In this document: piece by piece, positions 33,501 through 47,247 of the stretch
Layout of the letters: the number at the start of each line of letters is the position of its first letter
Position numbering within the stretch: the stretch's first letter is position 1
NCBI RefSeq assembly: GCF_003711515.1
Contig: NW_021167082.1
Location: forward strand, 342,923 to 406,922
Source: Sodiomyces alkalinus F11
Taxonomy: Eukaryota; Ascomycota; Sordariomycetes; Glomerellales; Plectosphaerellaceae
Length of the DNA: 64,000 nt
Reading direction: 5' to 3'
Notes under the pieces: generated by a model
The model's input: only the letters and a program-made list of their open reading frames with translations
What the model was told of the DNA's origin: nothing
The model's database searches: none
Translations under genes and position numbers: made by a program

Positions 33501-35863
33501 ACGTCGTCATGATGGACAACGGCAGGATTTCTGTTCAGGGTCCCACGGACGAGCTCATCGCGTCGGGTAAGCTCGGGGAGGACCTGCAGCGGTCTCGTCC
33601 CGCTACTGCGGTTGGCTCGCGCATTCCGTCCCGTGTCCCCTCTAGCGTTGGAGACGAGAGTTCCGAGACGGTTGTGAACCAGGCCGACGAAAACGGACAC
33701 CACGGCAACGGCACTGCTGCCAAGACTGCGGCTCAGGACGCGAAGAAGAAGAAGAAGCAACCGAAGGATGCTATGGAGGAACACAAGGCTGAGGGGGCGG
33801 TAAAGTGGCCCATCATGAAGCTGTACATCAGCGCCATGGGCCCGTGGTGGTTCTGGATCGTCGCCGGCCTCGTGTTCACCTTGCAGCAGCTCTCCGGCGT
33901 GGCGACCAACGTCTGGGTCCGGCAGTGGGCGAACGAATACGTCACCGAGGAAGTCGACCGGATCGATTTCTCGTCGTCGTCCCACAGCTACAGCGCTCAG
34001 TCCGTCACCCCCACCTACCTCGCCCACATCGCGCACTACGGATTCCTGGGGAACGCGGCCGGCTTTGGCATTCAAGCTGTCCAAGACGTCAACGTCGCGT
34101 ATTACCTCACCGGTCTCGCGATCATCGGCCTGGCGGGGGCGCTCGCTGCTTTCATTCGGGATCTCTGGATTTTCTTCGGCTCTCTGACTGCGTCCAAGAG
34201 GATCCACTCTCGCCTTATGGAGGCCGTCTGCCGTGCTAGATTCAAGTTCTTCGACGTCACGCCGCTGGGTCAGATCATGAACCGATTTAGCAAGGATCTA
34301 GAGGCCGTCGATCAGGAGGTGGCACCCATCGCCATCGGAGTCATCGGTTGCACCCTGGGCATCGTCATTACCGTCATACTGATCGCCATTATCACGCCAG
34401 GATTCCTCATCGCGGGCGTCTTCATCACGGTGGCCTACTGGGTAGTCGGCAGCTTCTATATCCGGGCCTCGCGCGACCTGAAGCGCCTCGAGTCGGTCCA
34501 ACGCAGCCCCTTGTTCCAGCAGTTTGGCGAGACCCTGTCGGGCATGACGACTATCCGGGCCTACGGCGCCGAGCGCCGCTTCATCCGCGAGAACCTGACC
34601 AAGATCAACACGCAGGCCCGGCCCTTCATCTATCTGTGGGCCTGCAACAGATGGCTTTCGTTCCGCACCGATCTGCTGGGCGACCTGGTCTCGTTCTTCG
34701 CCGGTGTTTTCATCATCCTGGGCTTGGGCAAGATCGACGCAGGTGCCGCTGGCATCTCGCTGAGCTACGCCATTGGATTCACCGACAACGTGCTCTGGCT
34801 GGTGCGTCTGTACGCATTGAACGAACAGAACATGAACTCTGTCGAGCGCATCAAGGAGTACCTGGACGTGGAGCAAGAGGCCGAACCGGTTGTCGAGAAG
34901 AACCGCCCGCCGGCGAACTGGCCGAGCCAGGGTTCGATCGAGTTTATCAACTACTCGACGTCGTACCGCAAGGAGCTGGAGCCCGTCCTCCGCAACCTGA
35001 GCTTCAAGATCCACCCCAGGGAGAAGGTGGGCATCGTGGGAAGGACGGGCGCGGGCAAGAGCTCTCTTACGCTGGCCATTTTCCGCGCGCTCGAGGCGGA
35101 CGAAGGCAAGATCCTGATCGACGACGTGGACATTGGCCTGATCGGTCTCCGGGACCTCCGCGATGCCATCACCATCGTGCCGCAGGACCCCACGCTGTTC
35201 ATGGGCACGATCCGGAGCAACCTCGATCCTTTCCACGTGTACACGGACGAGCAGATCTTCGAAGCCCTACGCAAGGTCCAGCTGATCGGGCCCAACGAGC
35301 CAACCACGCGGCCACAGACACCCACGTCGTCGTCGATGCTGCCGGCCCCGGCCGCCATCAGCGGCACAACAGCAGCGGAAGGCGGAGGAGCGGCGGACCG
35401 GCCTCCCAGCCCGACCGGGTCCGGGGCGGCCACGAACAAGAACGTCTTCCTCGACCTCTCGGCGCCGGTGAGCGAGTCCGGGTCGAACCTCTCGCAGGGC
35501 CAGCGGCAGCTCATGTGCCTGGCCCGCGCGATCCTCAAGAACCCGTCGGTCCTGGTGATGGACGAGGCGACGGCGTCGATCGACTACGCCACGGACGCGA
35601 AGATCCAGGAGACGATCCGGGAGCAGACGAGCACCATCATCACGATTGCGCACCGGCTGCAGACCATTGTTGACTATGACAAGGTGCTGGTGCTGGACAA
35701 GGGGGTGGTGGTGGAGTACGCGCACCCGTACGAGCTGATCCGGAAGGAGAGCGGCCATTTCAGGGGCATGTGCGAGTCGAGTGGCGATTATGATGTGCTG
35801 CTCAAGGCGGCGAAGCAGAAGTGGGATGCGGGTCGGTTGGTGGATGTGGATGATGATAAGTAG
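30525..35863 (+). CDS. ABCC-type ABC transporter (YBT1/bile-pigment-like), 1732 aa
   Basis: Exon 1 (30525-30592) and exon 2 (30733-35863) are joined by a 140-nt intron (GTACGT...TTAG), restoring CFQQDYLKVLFPLI at the N-terminus. The layout is full-length ABCC: N-terminal TMD0 helices, TMD1, NBD1, TMD2, NBD2. NBD1 has Walker A GPTGSGKTS (about residue 770), signature LSGGQKQRISLARAL (about 877) and Walker B LLLDDCLSAVD, with Asp in place of the catalytic Glu. NBD2 has GRTGAGKSS (about 1459), signature LSQGQRQLMCLARA and VLVMDEATASID with the Glu. A charged linker in TMD1 holds four SADP repeats; another (KKKKKQ) follows NBD1. Yeast Ybt1 relatives export bile acids and glutathione conjugates into the vacuole; substrate here is inferred. 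Confidence 0.93.
32093..32140 (+). repeat. Four 12-nt tandem units coding SADP
   Basis: CCCTCCGCCGAC repeated four times within the cytosolic linker of the ABC transporter. Copy-number change would keep the frame. Confidence 0.95.
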
Positions 35864-38800
35864 AGAAGACGTAAAACGTCGGCATGGAACGATAAGTCGA
35901 ATAAGCCGCTAGGGAAAATCGGCTTTTTGTAGAAGTAGTAGGGAAGCCGGAGTCTGTGCCCGTCGGCGGGTTTTCTCTTTCTTGTTTTGTTTGTACCAGA
36001 CACTTTTGGGGGTTTCATTCTTGTCTATACCATGTCGTTTCTCGGAGCTGCCTTGGGATTAGGTAGGGTAGACGGTGAGTAAGTGAGAATGCCATCGCCA
36101 AGAAGGAAGGTTGGCGAAAGGCTCGAAAGCTGAGTAGATAGGTCAGGTGGAAGTGCAACACGGACAGATCACGGAGACTTGTGTTTGTTTTGGTGTGATT
36201 CTCGTCGTGCTGAGTCCTTCGAAACTGCTTTCAGTTGCGGATATCGCATGTCTGGATGTCATAAATCAGAGGCAGATATTCAAGGGTTCGTCGTGAACAA
36301 GGAGTGGTCGATCGTAAGAGGCTGAGAAGATTCTTCTGGGCTTGGTAGTGTAGTGGGAGGTTAGTAGTCAAGGCTCTCTGGATGTGAAATTGGCCCTTTC
36401 AAACCCGATTGCGGATATACAGGGAGTAGTGGTTCAAGACATATACTATTACCTTTTTGTCGTGTTTCGAACTGGTCGGCCCAACGGGGGTTGGCGAGCA
36501 GATGAGGGCTGAGTCTATGTCCACTCTCAGGTATAAGTCATCTGAGAGAATGACGGGGAGGCGGTGGCGTTAGCTTAGTCGCATACGCTGCAATCCTGGG
36601 TATCGAGTAACTAACTGGTTTGGCATAAACTTTGTTATTTCTTGATGAGTACAGGATTTCTAAGCCGTCCAGAAGGGTTATGGATTTACTTGCTGCCTCC
36701 GTTCTCGTCACTCAGTCTTGCCTGTGCGGAATGAACTACAGTTGTTAGACCTCCCTCGCGGTGTTATGCGCTGCGTAGTCACGATGTCACAGAACTATCT
36801 GTCCTCGTAGTTTATGATCGTAATGTATATACAATATGTTTGGCTTGGGGGCAATGAGTAGACCAGGAATGTTGAGATCTAACTGATAGTTCGGTAGTTA
36901 GTGCTTCTGTCCTTTCCCAGTCCCATTGCATATCCTTGGTATTGTTGCCCATAGATCTATAAAAGACTGCTGTCAGATTTCCAGGTGCTCAAGTCGTTAA
37001 GCCGACTACTCGCTGGTAAGAAGTAGTCACAGGCAGCTAAAGCCTAGGGATATCCCAAGTTCGATTCTCCAGCTGGGAAGCCTTTAAGAGGCTGACAATA
37101 TATACAGCTGGAGAACCAAGCAAGAAACGCGAAACCCTTAGCTCTGGATTCGATACGATCTATCACCTTTCTTCGGCAATGGTTATTCTGCAGCCTTTAC
37201 AGCGTCCTACCACGCAGGCGGTTAACCGAATATATCAAGCAGTCCGAACCTAGTTACGAGTCTGTCTCAAGCCGGACACAGGAAGCGTTTCGGCGGGGTT
37301 GTGGTTAGTTATGCGACTTGTTGGTTTGTATGATTTTACACGGGATACCTGGGCTTTAATTATGGAACCGGACAAAAGTGATCTTATGCTAATCACGCTA
37401 AGCCGCTAGAAGTCTTTAGAATCCAACTTCTAGAAGGTATAGAGACTGAAGCGATAAAGGTACCTCGGAGACTCGGATCCGTGATGCTCTCCGTACACCG
37501 GAACAGGTAGCGCAGTGGGCTTGCCTTGGGATCGTGGGGTGAAGAAGTACTTTGTACAAAAGCAACCACGCTAACCTGGATAAGCTTAACGTCATTCGCC
37601 GTAGCCAGGACGGGTTCAGGGGTAAAGTGGAGATTCTTCGTTTAGGGGCGAAAGGTGACCAGAAGGGGACTGACTGACATCTGACTTATAAGTCTGGCTG
37701 TTTGTCTTTTGCCTGCGTCTGATTTCTTGCATCGCGAGGTGTTTCTTTCTTGCTTCCAATTTTTTTTGCGGCCACTCTTTCAGATGGGAAAGTTGCGCGA
37801 CTTCGGCAACGGTGTTCAGATGCGACCGTGGCGCATCACTATCACAAGGTGCCACGCAGCTTGCAGTATCTTGAGACTGCGCGGCACGACAAACTCAGCG
37901 AGACACCCGATTCGGATCACTCGACGGAGCTCCTAAACACTCAGAAACCATGTCTCTTCGCTGTAGGAGCTAGCGCTGACTTGCACACCGTTCTTCTCGT
38001 GATTGGAACGCCTCCTCGTCTAGCTGCATGCGCTTCTGCAGGTACAGGGCTTGAAGAAAAGCCTTGGAAGTGTAGCGGCGAAGAAAACAGACCGCAAATC
38101 AGTATACGTAGTACGCTGCCTCGTGCTGTCTTCTAAGCTTGCTGTGGAAGAGAAACAAAAATGAATTGGACGTACTAATGTTAAGACGCCTGCCTTGGCA
38201 GGATCATTCTGCATCATCGTTCTACACAATTTCCTCTCTTTTCTTTTTTTCGATTCCATTCCCGTCTGGTGTGGTGGACCACATTTTGAATAGGTAGTAT
38301 CATAGAAGCGGTATCCGTACGTAGTAGGGAAGGCCAAAGAGACGTCCAAGCAACACGACGAATACCTAGTGGTTAGGTGGTTTTCGTCCATCGGGCCGTG
38401 AAGCGTCGTCGAACACTGAACCCGTGTAAGAGTGATGCGACACACAGCACCATATCCATCCATGATTTCGACTCACGGATTGATCTGAGGGAGAGCATGG
38501 TGCTTGCTTGGCTCATGATCATCCTGACCCATGGGACTAAGGCAGGCCAGGGAGGGCTGAAACGCCCTACGAGGACGTATGGGCAGCCTGTTGGCCAATT
38601 GGGAAGACTGGTAAGCAAAAGGCCCTGTCGGATGAAGGTGGGCAGAAGCGGGCGCATGATAATGCCCCCCCTGCAACTGCATGGTCGAATGCGCAGTGTC
38701 ACCGCCAGACCAGCGGATGTGTCCGACGTGATCCGTTTTTAGACACCCACTCGCCGAGGAAGACTTCTAAAGCCATTACCCCTCACTCTTCTCCTTTTCT

Positions 38801-41800
38801 TCAGAATACATATGTCAGTGAAGGGGAATTGAGAGTAAAAAACAGGCATCGTACTTCCAAGAGGAGATGCATACAACGTAGATGTGTGCTTAATAAGTCG
38901 GCGGCCGGATCGGTTCGGTGCGCCGGTCAAGAAGAGGGGTTAAGGTACAAAGTGCTCCGTGCCTTCCTTAGACGCGTCGTCCTCGTGGCATGTCCAAAAA
39001 AAGACAAATCGACGGAGGCAAGGGAGTTAGTCCATGGGATCGCCATTGGTCCAGGGGCCCCCTGCCCTGGGGACAGGCCCTGGGCAGACCCATCCCACAA
39101 ACGGGCAACAAGGAGGGACGCAATGATCAAAGGGCAGTGGAAAACGTCGAAGAAAAGGGGAAAAGCGGACTCGAGGGGAAAAAAAAAGGATTCTGAACAG
39201 GGGCTGGGATGGCATCTTGGCTCGACTAATGTATATCCCCCCGATACATACATAATATTGCGGACGGGTGCTGAACTCAGGAATATGTGACGCCTCTTGA
39301 CACCAACGAATTCCTGATGCGTACGGGTATTATGTTACTCCGTAGTGTGAATAGCGTCATCCGGAAGTACGAAGTACCTTTATGTAGGGGTTATGAGCCC
39401 GTTAGTTGTACGGATAAAGATACGGAGGACGGTACAATCTTATCCTGTCGCCGTCGCGGTCTGGGGGCTGACCGTAAAATGTGACAGCCCCTGTCCCGAT
39501 GTCGCACCAAAGTTCTCGAGTTGAGAATTGTGCTACACTCCACCCATCCTCGTACGCGGGACTGTACGAAGGAGGTACATACGAATACGGGTACTGCCAT
39601 TCACGCATCAGGGGTGCGATAAAACGGGTCTTGGCGGAGAATACGTTACGGCTGAACACCCACTGCTACCGTTGCCGTTGCCGTTGCCGCTACGGTTCCT
39701 CGTTATCGTCGGCAGTTCGACGCTCCATTCTGCATTCTGTGGAAGAAGAACGAACATCCTTGTCCTGTCCCAGAAAATTTTGATGGGACGGGACAGGCCT
39801 TGTGGGAACGGGCGAAAAAAAAAGAGAGAGAGAGAGAGAGGAAAAAGAAACTATTCCCCCCATACAACCCGAGCCCTCACCCCCTTTTTTGTTTCCATGC
39901 TGGAGCATTGGTCCGAACGAAAAGGGGAGAAAAAGTTGATGCGTGGGCAGAGCGACGGACTTGATAGTGAATTGAGTCGTCGAGGGGTGCAGATGTCGTG
40001 GCCTTATTAGGGAAAATCCAAGCCGATCCCATCATCGGGCGATGGACGTTGGAGGGAAGAGCACCAAGAGAACCAAGACGGGACGCGGAGTCCTAAAAGG
40101 GGATCACCTCATGTACACTAAGGTACATACAAGTACGAATACCGTCGTACAAGAGGGACTCCATAAGGTACTCCCTCTCTCTACGTGTACCTTACCATGC
40201 ACTTCGTCTCCATTGTTCCTGCAGCCCAAACTCAGCGGCACCAAAGTGTCAATATTTTTACCTATTTGCCCTGTTGGTATGTTGCCTCCCCTCGCCTGGC
40301 ATACATATATAGGATAAGAGTTACTTCTTAATTCGAACGCTTTAAAATGGGTCGAGGATTCTTTGGTCTCAGTGAGTGACTCCTCCCGTTTCTGTCCCCA
40401 CCCTGTTTCTCTGAGACCGATTCGGGAATGGCAAGCCACGCAGCATTAATGCAGTGGCACGACTCACAGGCGATGTCAGGCAGACAATAAAAAGTTGGAA
40501 CATACAAACTAACATGCGCGTTCCTCGACTGTGGGCATGCAGGAATCTCTTCTCTGTTCTTTCGCCGAGTTCTCTTTCCCCTGGAACTGGTTCAGGACGG
40601 CGTGGGACGAGAGTGAGCCCGCTGTAAGGTACCCGCGATATCTGTCCAATAAGGTACGCAGCGAAAAGATGTGGGGTATTGTTCTATCAGATGCATTCCT
40701 TATTGGCTTCTCCAGCTGCAAAAGGTGGGAGTTTGTATAAGGTACACAGTCAGGTACAGTATCTACATACGTGAACACTGTACCATGCACAGCGCTGTAT
40801 CCGTACTTCGTTTCTGTACCTTATTGTGCAAGTGTGCGTGAGAGTGGGTGTGGATGCGTGGGTAGCAGTCGTCGGACTGGTGGAAAGGGCGGGTGTGACC
40901 TGTCTGACCGACCACTTGATGGGTCTGTGGTCATCGGGCCCCCAAGCCAAAGAACGTCCCGGTTCGACCACCCTCCTAGTCCTGATGAGGTACCTTGCTA
41001 AGCCGCGTGAAAGTACCTTCCAGCGGTCTTAGAGCGGCATGGAGTACCTTGGCTACTACCACAATCGGTTCCCGCTAATTCCTGCCTTCCAGGTTTGTTC
41101 AGGGCTCTTCCCCCGTCAGACGGGACCGCAGGCAGTCCCAGCTGGAAGGCGTCGTCCAGTCCGTCCCTTTCCCTTTTTCCCTCCCTCGCTTCCCCCTCTT
41201 ATTCTCTTCCGTTTCCCTTCCTCTTGATTTTTGAGTCCCCCCGTTCCCATTTCCCTCTTTGGGTCGTTCTTGACAATTTCCCGTCTCTCCCTCTTTTCTC
41301 TCCCAGTCACTCCTTTCTTTCGCCTTTGTGTTTTATTTTATTCCTAGTCGTTTTCTTGATTTTCTACCTCTTCGGGACCCGTCACTCCTTTCCGGGTTTC
41401 CATTCCATTCCTTTTACTAGGGACCACGACTTGTTCGCATTGACAATCACGACTGCATCGATCTCGTCCAAATCCTGGAATCAACAACCTGCTAATCCCA
41501 CCCGGATTCAGGACGACGCTCCTTACCCAATACACCTCTTTTTCTTGACATTCCCTAGCGTATAGCATCTAGTATTATTTTCTTCCGACGATATATCAAC
41601 ATCGTCCACATCAAAACCGACTAATTCTTCGCCACCGGCCTCTTCCGAACCGAGAAAAACAAAGGTCCGAATTGCAGGCACGCAAGAGGTTCACCAGGAC
41701 GACAAAGGACAACGAGGACGGAACTGAACAGCCCGTGTTGGCCCCCGGGTCGTTTGTTACTCGCTTTCCAATACGGCAACTTGCCATCGTAGGCATATTT

Positions 41801-41912
41801 GGGAACTCTATTTCGATTTGAGTCGAACGCTCGAGCAGGCACTCCTCAACGCCACATAGCGCGCCATCTCCCTATCAACATATTCTTATTTCTACAGTGC
41901 CACACCACTGCC
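35864..41912. other. 6-kb non-coding interval upstream of the homeobox gene
   Basis: No ORF has coding character. Visible content: an 11-bp inverted repeat with nested stem at 37065-37115, a perfect RNA polymerase III A-box-like sequence near 36575 without a matching B box, many TAAGGTAC-type motifs from 38940 to 41050, a (GA)n run at 39825-39840, and pyrimidine-rich DNA from about 41150 to 41350. The right 900 bp is probably promoter and leader, perhaps with a 5' UTR intron ending TTTCTACAG at 41896. Confidence 0.5.
37065..37115 (+). repeat. 11-bp inverted repeat with nested hairpin
   Basis: TTCTCCAGCTG (37065-37075) and its perfect complement CAGCTGGAGAA (37105-37115) enclose a loop that itself contains AGCCT...AGGCT. 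Next to it is a B-box-like GTTCGATTC at 37059. Confidence 0.8.
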
Positions 41913-43986
41913 ATGGCGGCCACCGAAATCGATATCAGGGTTAAGATGGAGTCGACTACGGCCGAGTCGCCAGTACCCGCCGGTGCTCTCACCCCCAATT
42001 CGAAACCCGTTGACACTATTCCGACTCCGATATCATCGGCACACAAAATGAGCCAAACGCCTTCCCCTTCTTCGACCAGCAGCATGAGCTTCAACAATCC
42101 CGCCGTGCAATCGAAGCGGCTGCCCCGAAAGAGCACCCTCACGCAACAGCAGAAAAACCAGAAGAGGCAACGTGCGACCCAGGAGCAGCTCACCATCTTG
42201 GAGATGGAGTTCAACAAAAATCCTACGCCCACTGCACAGGTCCGAGAACGAATCGCCGAGGAGATCGACATGACCGAAAGGTCTGTCCAGATTTGGTTCC
42301 AGAATAGGTGCGCCTTGTTCCTTCTGATTATTGTGTGCTTGATGACCCGGTGGCTCATGCCGCTGCGCCTTGGCTAGAAGCTTATCTTGCTGACAACCCA
42401 CCAGGCGCGCCAAGATCAAGCTCATGGCTAAGAAGAGTCTCGAAACAGGCGAGGACTTTGACTGCATTCCCGAATCCATGCGGCATTACCTCGCTATGCA
42501 AGCCATGGAGTCCGGCAAGGGGCTCGGCGGGCATTTTCTCGGCCGCAACGGACTTCACCCCTATGGCTCCGGCAACATGCTTCTTGGCGTTGAGCAAAAT
42601 AGTGGCAAAGTTTGTGAGTTGACACTTCAAAACAGCCTCTTGTTGTCTGAACCGTGCAGACCGCGGAGTTGCTAACGCACCGCAGTGATTCATCACCTGA
42701 GCAGCAGGTCCCTGAACATCGGCAAGTGGGCGCGTGTGGCACAGAGCACCATGGATCTGATCATCTTCTACTCTCCCGACAAGTGCACCATGACCTACTA
42801 CATCCACAATGAACAGGCTGGCTACAAAATTGAGTATCCGTTCGCCTACATCAGGAACATTTACCTCGAGAACCAAGAAGGCGACCCGAACAAGCCGAGC
42901 GGCATCGTCATTGAGCTGAACCGGCCGCCCCATTTCTTCATGGACTCGACCCCGACCGCCAGCGGCTTCTTTGAGGTTGAGGATTTCACCGAGGACAAGC
43001 AAGCGAGTCGATGCTTGGTTCACCACCTCGGCGGCAACCCCAAGGTTCTGAGCGGCCAGCTAGCCAAGCTCGTGTCGCTTGAGTCGTTCATGAATCGCAA
43101 TAACCCGACTCCGTATTTCGAGCATCCCGCCACGCTATCGGTGTCCGCTCCCGTGTCTCCCACGGCCCGGCCGTCGTCGCAACCCAACTTCGTGCAGCCG
43201 CACGTAGGCATGTTCCAGGAGTCTTGGGGCATTGGGAACGTGCAGCCTGGAATGCGTGGCCCTGGCCATAAGAGGCAGCGCAGCCGATCCGTGCCCATGG
43301 CTGTCGATTTCTCCATGTTGCAGACCCCAATGCCGTCCTTCTACATCCAACAACCGGGCGACGTGGCACCGCAACCCCACCACCCGGACATTTACCCCAA
43401 CATCCACGCGCCCATCCCGCAGCAGCCCAACAGCGGCCTAGGCCCCAACCTGAGGATAGACACGCAAGCTGGGTTTGGATTGGACATGCGGCAGTATCCC
43501 ATGTCGGCTACGACCGCGTCTCCATCCGAGTTTCCGGCGAGCCCCGGCTACTACTCCCAGGGCGCCGAACAGAGCCCATTGCCAGTGACGTCCAACTACA
43601 ACACGCCATATGGCGGCACCTTCCTTTCGCCCATGCCCCATACGGCCAACCTGGTTGCGCCATCGGTCTCCCCCTTTGCGAACCACGGCGAACCTTCGAT
43701 TGTTGAACAGTCGCCGCCACTGGCCATGATGGGCCGCCCGGCCTCGGCCGACATGTACCGTCATCACGGTGATAACTCCTGCGCCGTGTCGGATGACGGC
43801 GGTAGCCTGAACGAGATGTACTCGAAACATAGCATCAACCTCCCCATGCACGCAGGCTCTCCTTCAAACCACGAGACCTCACAGGCCGAATTGGACATGA
43901 ATCAACTCGTTCAATTCGATCAGGCCGAGGCCGCTTCGCTGTCCCCCGAGCCGATGAGCCAGATGGCGCAGCAGCCCACACAGTGA
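41913..43986 (+). CDS. Homeodomain transcription factor, 634 aa
   Basis: Three exons: 41913-42307, 42405-42613 and 42686-43986, introns 97 and 72 nt. The start is ATG 41913 (TGCCATGGCG). Residues 80-140 form a homeodomain, with [19 protein letters not shown] and the recognition helix [14 protein letters not shown]; intron 1 falls inside the Arg codon of WFQNR. After it is a fungal-conserved module (about 215-330: [40 protein letters not shown]), then a Pro/Gln/Ser-rich disordered C-terminus. Proteins with this layout in filamentous fungi control conidiation and development, which is inferred here by layout only. Long upstream non-coding DNA suits a regulated developmental gene. Confidence 0.92.
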
Positions 43987-46900
43987 AGTGCTGCATGCTG
44001 TGGCGACGAGAGGCCGTGTTTTCCAAACGGACATGGAAATGGCGTTCCAAGGAGACCGAAGGATACTTGAGCACAGCTATCGAAGGCCCGGTCTGCGCTG
44101 TGCAGACAGCGTGTATTGTGTTTCCAAGCTCTGATATACCAGTTTATAGAATTGGGCATTGGCTACAGTTGGAAGAGTGGGCGGGTATCTTTTCCCCCCT
44201 CTACTTCCGGTCTTCTTCCTTTTTTTCCCCCCTCTTTATTTTTGTTTTGCCGTGGCCACGACGAAATCTGCATGACGATGCCCTCTTTTTCGGATTTCGA
44301 TCATGCGTGTCTGGCACAAGCGATCGTATATGTTTTTCACACGATTCCCTTTTTTTTGCATACCGGCTATCCATTTTGCTCGTCATCTGCTGTTTCGAAT
44401 TATCTCTTTTAACTACCGTTATATGCATCCCGCGACCTCCGGCTGGCAAGAGCGTGATCGTTCGAAGCGCATTACATCTTGTTGCTTTCTTTCCAGCACG
44501 AACATGGGTTATTCTCTACGTCGGATCTACGCCGCGCCTAATATATTTGGACCCAACTCATCTCAGCATAGGGTTTGGTTTGTTTTTCCTCGTTTCCACT
44601 CGGGGGTTCGTGGCTTGGCGTGGCGGCCCCGAGTGTGGTTTGCTTCTGTTCTGTTCTTTTTTTTTTCTTGCTTTCATTCTTGATACTTTTGTTCTTGGCT
44701 GCGCCGTTGATGAGCCATAGATGACCTTTTTTCTCTCTTTTTTTTCCATCCTGGCAGCGTTCTTGAGATAGCTTTGGGAGGCGATAGGAAAGCAAGAGTG
44801 GAGCATGTGGAGGGTTAGATGCGAAGAAGGGAAAGTCCTCGCCCGGGTGGCTTGGGCTTTCTGGATTCCCAGTTGTGAAGTTGGAGATTTTTCATGGTAC
44901 CATATGGATATCTTCGTTGGCGTTTTCGTTTTGCGGTGGTTCCTTTATTGGATATACAGAGGAGCAGGAAGAGCAGTCCCGAGCGCAGAGCGGTGGAACT
45001 CCGAGGCCTTGGAAGGAAGAGGCGCGGGCGGACGGAGGAGTCGGGCAGTCATGCGAGAGAAGAGACTATTGGATCCCGGCTTCAACCTCGTGTTCTATAG
45101 TGGCGCTGGGTGCACAATCCGGAGGGATGGGCGTGGGGAGGGGACATGGGTATCACTCAAAGTTATTATATTCCCATTTGCATATATTACCGTTGTCCGC
45201 ATATCTCTATTGAGCCTACAGTGAAGAGTGAATGAAGTTGCCGAATTGCTGTCATGATGGGGTTGGTTCGTTGGGGGAACTTGATGGGAACCGACCGGTG
45301 TCATGGGTGGGCACGAATGCTCATTGTGGTTTTATTAGTAAGGAATAATTATTGAGTACAGGGTCCATGATGAGTGTCCGTACATAAAAGGATCAGGGGG
45401 TTGTGGGCTCAGCACCGGGAGGGTACACGGGCTAAGCCACTTTATATTGGTGGGCGATGACGGCGTGCTTCGATGCTAGGCTAGGAGAGGTTGGTTCCTG
45501 GGGAAGAGTGGAAGGATGGTGGGTGGGCAGGAGTGTGTTAGTGGCAGAAAGTGAAGTGCGTGGCTGTGCTGCTCTGGGGGGGGGGGGGTTGGGGGAGGAG
45601 ACCGAAGGGGGTGCCGAAGGGTGCGTGTTCTAATTACGTCCTCTTTTAGGGGACGGAGGGGCAGGCGTCGTCATGGATAAGGCTGGTGCTGGGTGACTTG
45701 TTACTACCTTTTCTGTATTCTCTACCTTGTACTTTTTTCCTCTCATTAAGGTATGTTAGGTGGTTGAGAGTGCTGGTCTCTAGGCATGTATGTAAGAGAA
45801 AGGCCCAAGCCAAAAGAATGAAAATTGATAACGGAGAAATTGAATCGCGGATTCAATGTTCAGTAGGTGTTCACAGACTGTCGACGACGAGTCACTGCGC
45901 CTTGGTGAATTGGAGCCGGCTCGAACACGGAAAAACGGCGGGGCAGAAACTGGTTTAGCAAAGTACTCGGTACATAAATCCAGCGGTACATCTACCGCGT
46001 CACGCTTGTATCTGCCACCTTCGAGTCTCACTTTCGAACCTACTACCGTGCAGCCGGTGCTCCGCATAACTAACTCCATAGAAGGACCTGAAGAATGACA
46101 AGGCAGGACCAACCGGCGGTCATTGTCACTTCCGCTATTTCGAGTTTCGAGGGTCGCGCCTGACTGGTCACACTTTCACGCCCCGTTCCTTACCTTAGTC
46201 TTTCGTGTTGGGATACACGTAACCCGCTTCTTCTTCGTCTTACTCCTCGTCTTCGTCCTCTTTCTCCTCTCCTCACTTCGCTTTCGTCTTTCTTTGAAAT
46301 ACCATATCACAAGCGCTCATTCTTCTTGGGTTTTTTTTTCCCTTTTTGGGGTTTATATTTCTTTCGCTTGATTGTTACGTGCTCATCGAACGGAAGTTGT
46401 CCTTTTCGCTTACGACAGCCTGCAGTGAATCCGTCAACCTTGGCATTCTTCTCTCCGTTGGCCTCCTTGCTCCCTGGCCTCTCCTCTTATCATCTCTGCC
46501 AACTCGACAAAACGGACCCGAGTATCTCAATTACGGAGCACAACCTGGCAGCCATAACACGATCGTTGTGGTATTCGTTGTCTACAGCCATCGTCATCAG
46601 CAAATTCCAATTCATCATCTACCCTCTGTGAGGTCTACGACGACACGTCCTCGAAGCGCTCGAATTTCCAGTCTCGGCGAAGTGGGACACGCTCGAAAAG
46701 AGACACGTTCGCAAAGCCCTTTGACAACCGACGGTTCGAAAGGCGCCTGGGATCTCAAAAGAATGGCTGCTGCGACTTGCTGATACCAAAAGAAGAAAAA
46801 AGAAGAAAAGGAGACGAACAGCCCCGTCTACTACCCGTCTTTTTCGACAGTTTCATCACATATCATCGAACACGAAAGTCCAACGCCATACATTGAGTGA

Positions 46901-47247
46901 AGAAGCCTGACGCTGTACGAAAGGACCGAGAAACAAGGGAGAGAGAAATAAGGTACAGACAAGAGAAGCAGGCTATGGACAAGGATCATATTTTGCATTC
47001 CCTTCGCATTCCCTTCACATTCCTCAATTAGCATCGTTCATTTCCCGTCCTCAACCTCTCCTCTCCGGGCCATCCCGTCTTCATTGCGGGGGGAAGAACT
47101 GGCCCATTCTTTTAAACTTCGACGCCGCCCTTGACTGACGCGCCGTCGACCAGCTCGCCGGCCCCAGGGGCCTAAGTGCCCGTCCCAACCCTAAACACAC
47201 GTACCTGCTGGCCCGGCCATTCTGCCCTTCCTTTGGCCGGATGTACC
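43987..47247. other. 3.3 kb between the homeobox and P4-ATPase genes
   Basis: Long 3' region of the homeobox gene, then unassigned DNA with a G13 run (45576-45588), then a CT-rich promoter and leader (46190-46380) of the flippase gene. Several short upstream ATG frames lie in that leader. No supported gene. Confidence 0.5.
46975..47031 (+). promoter_or_regulatory. Upstream ORF in the flippase leader
   Basis: A complete 18-codon ATG frame about 220 nt before the flippase start. A second, 17-codon frame starts at 47241, 7 nt upstream of the main ATG, and ends at 47294 inside the gene. Confidence 0.4.

Noticed and set aside
36560..36620. A-box-like TAGCTTAGTCG suggesting a tRNA
   Set aside because: No B box at tRNA distance and no cloverleaf pairing.
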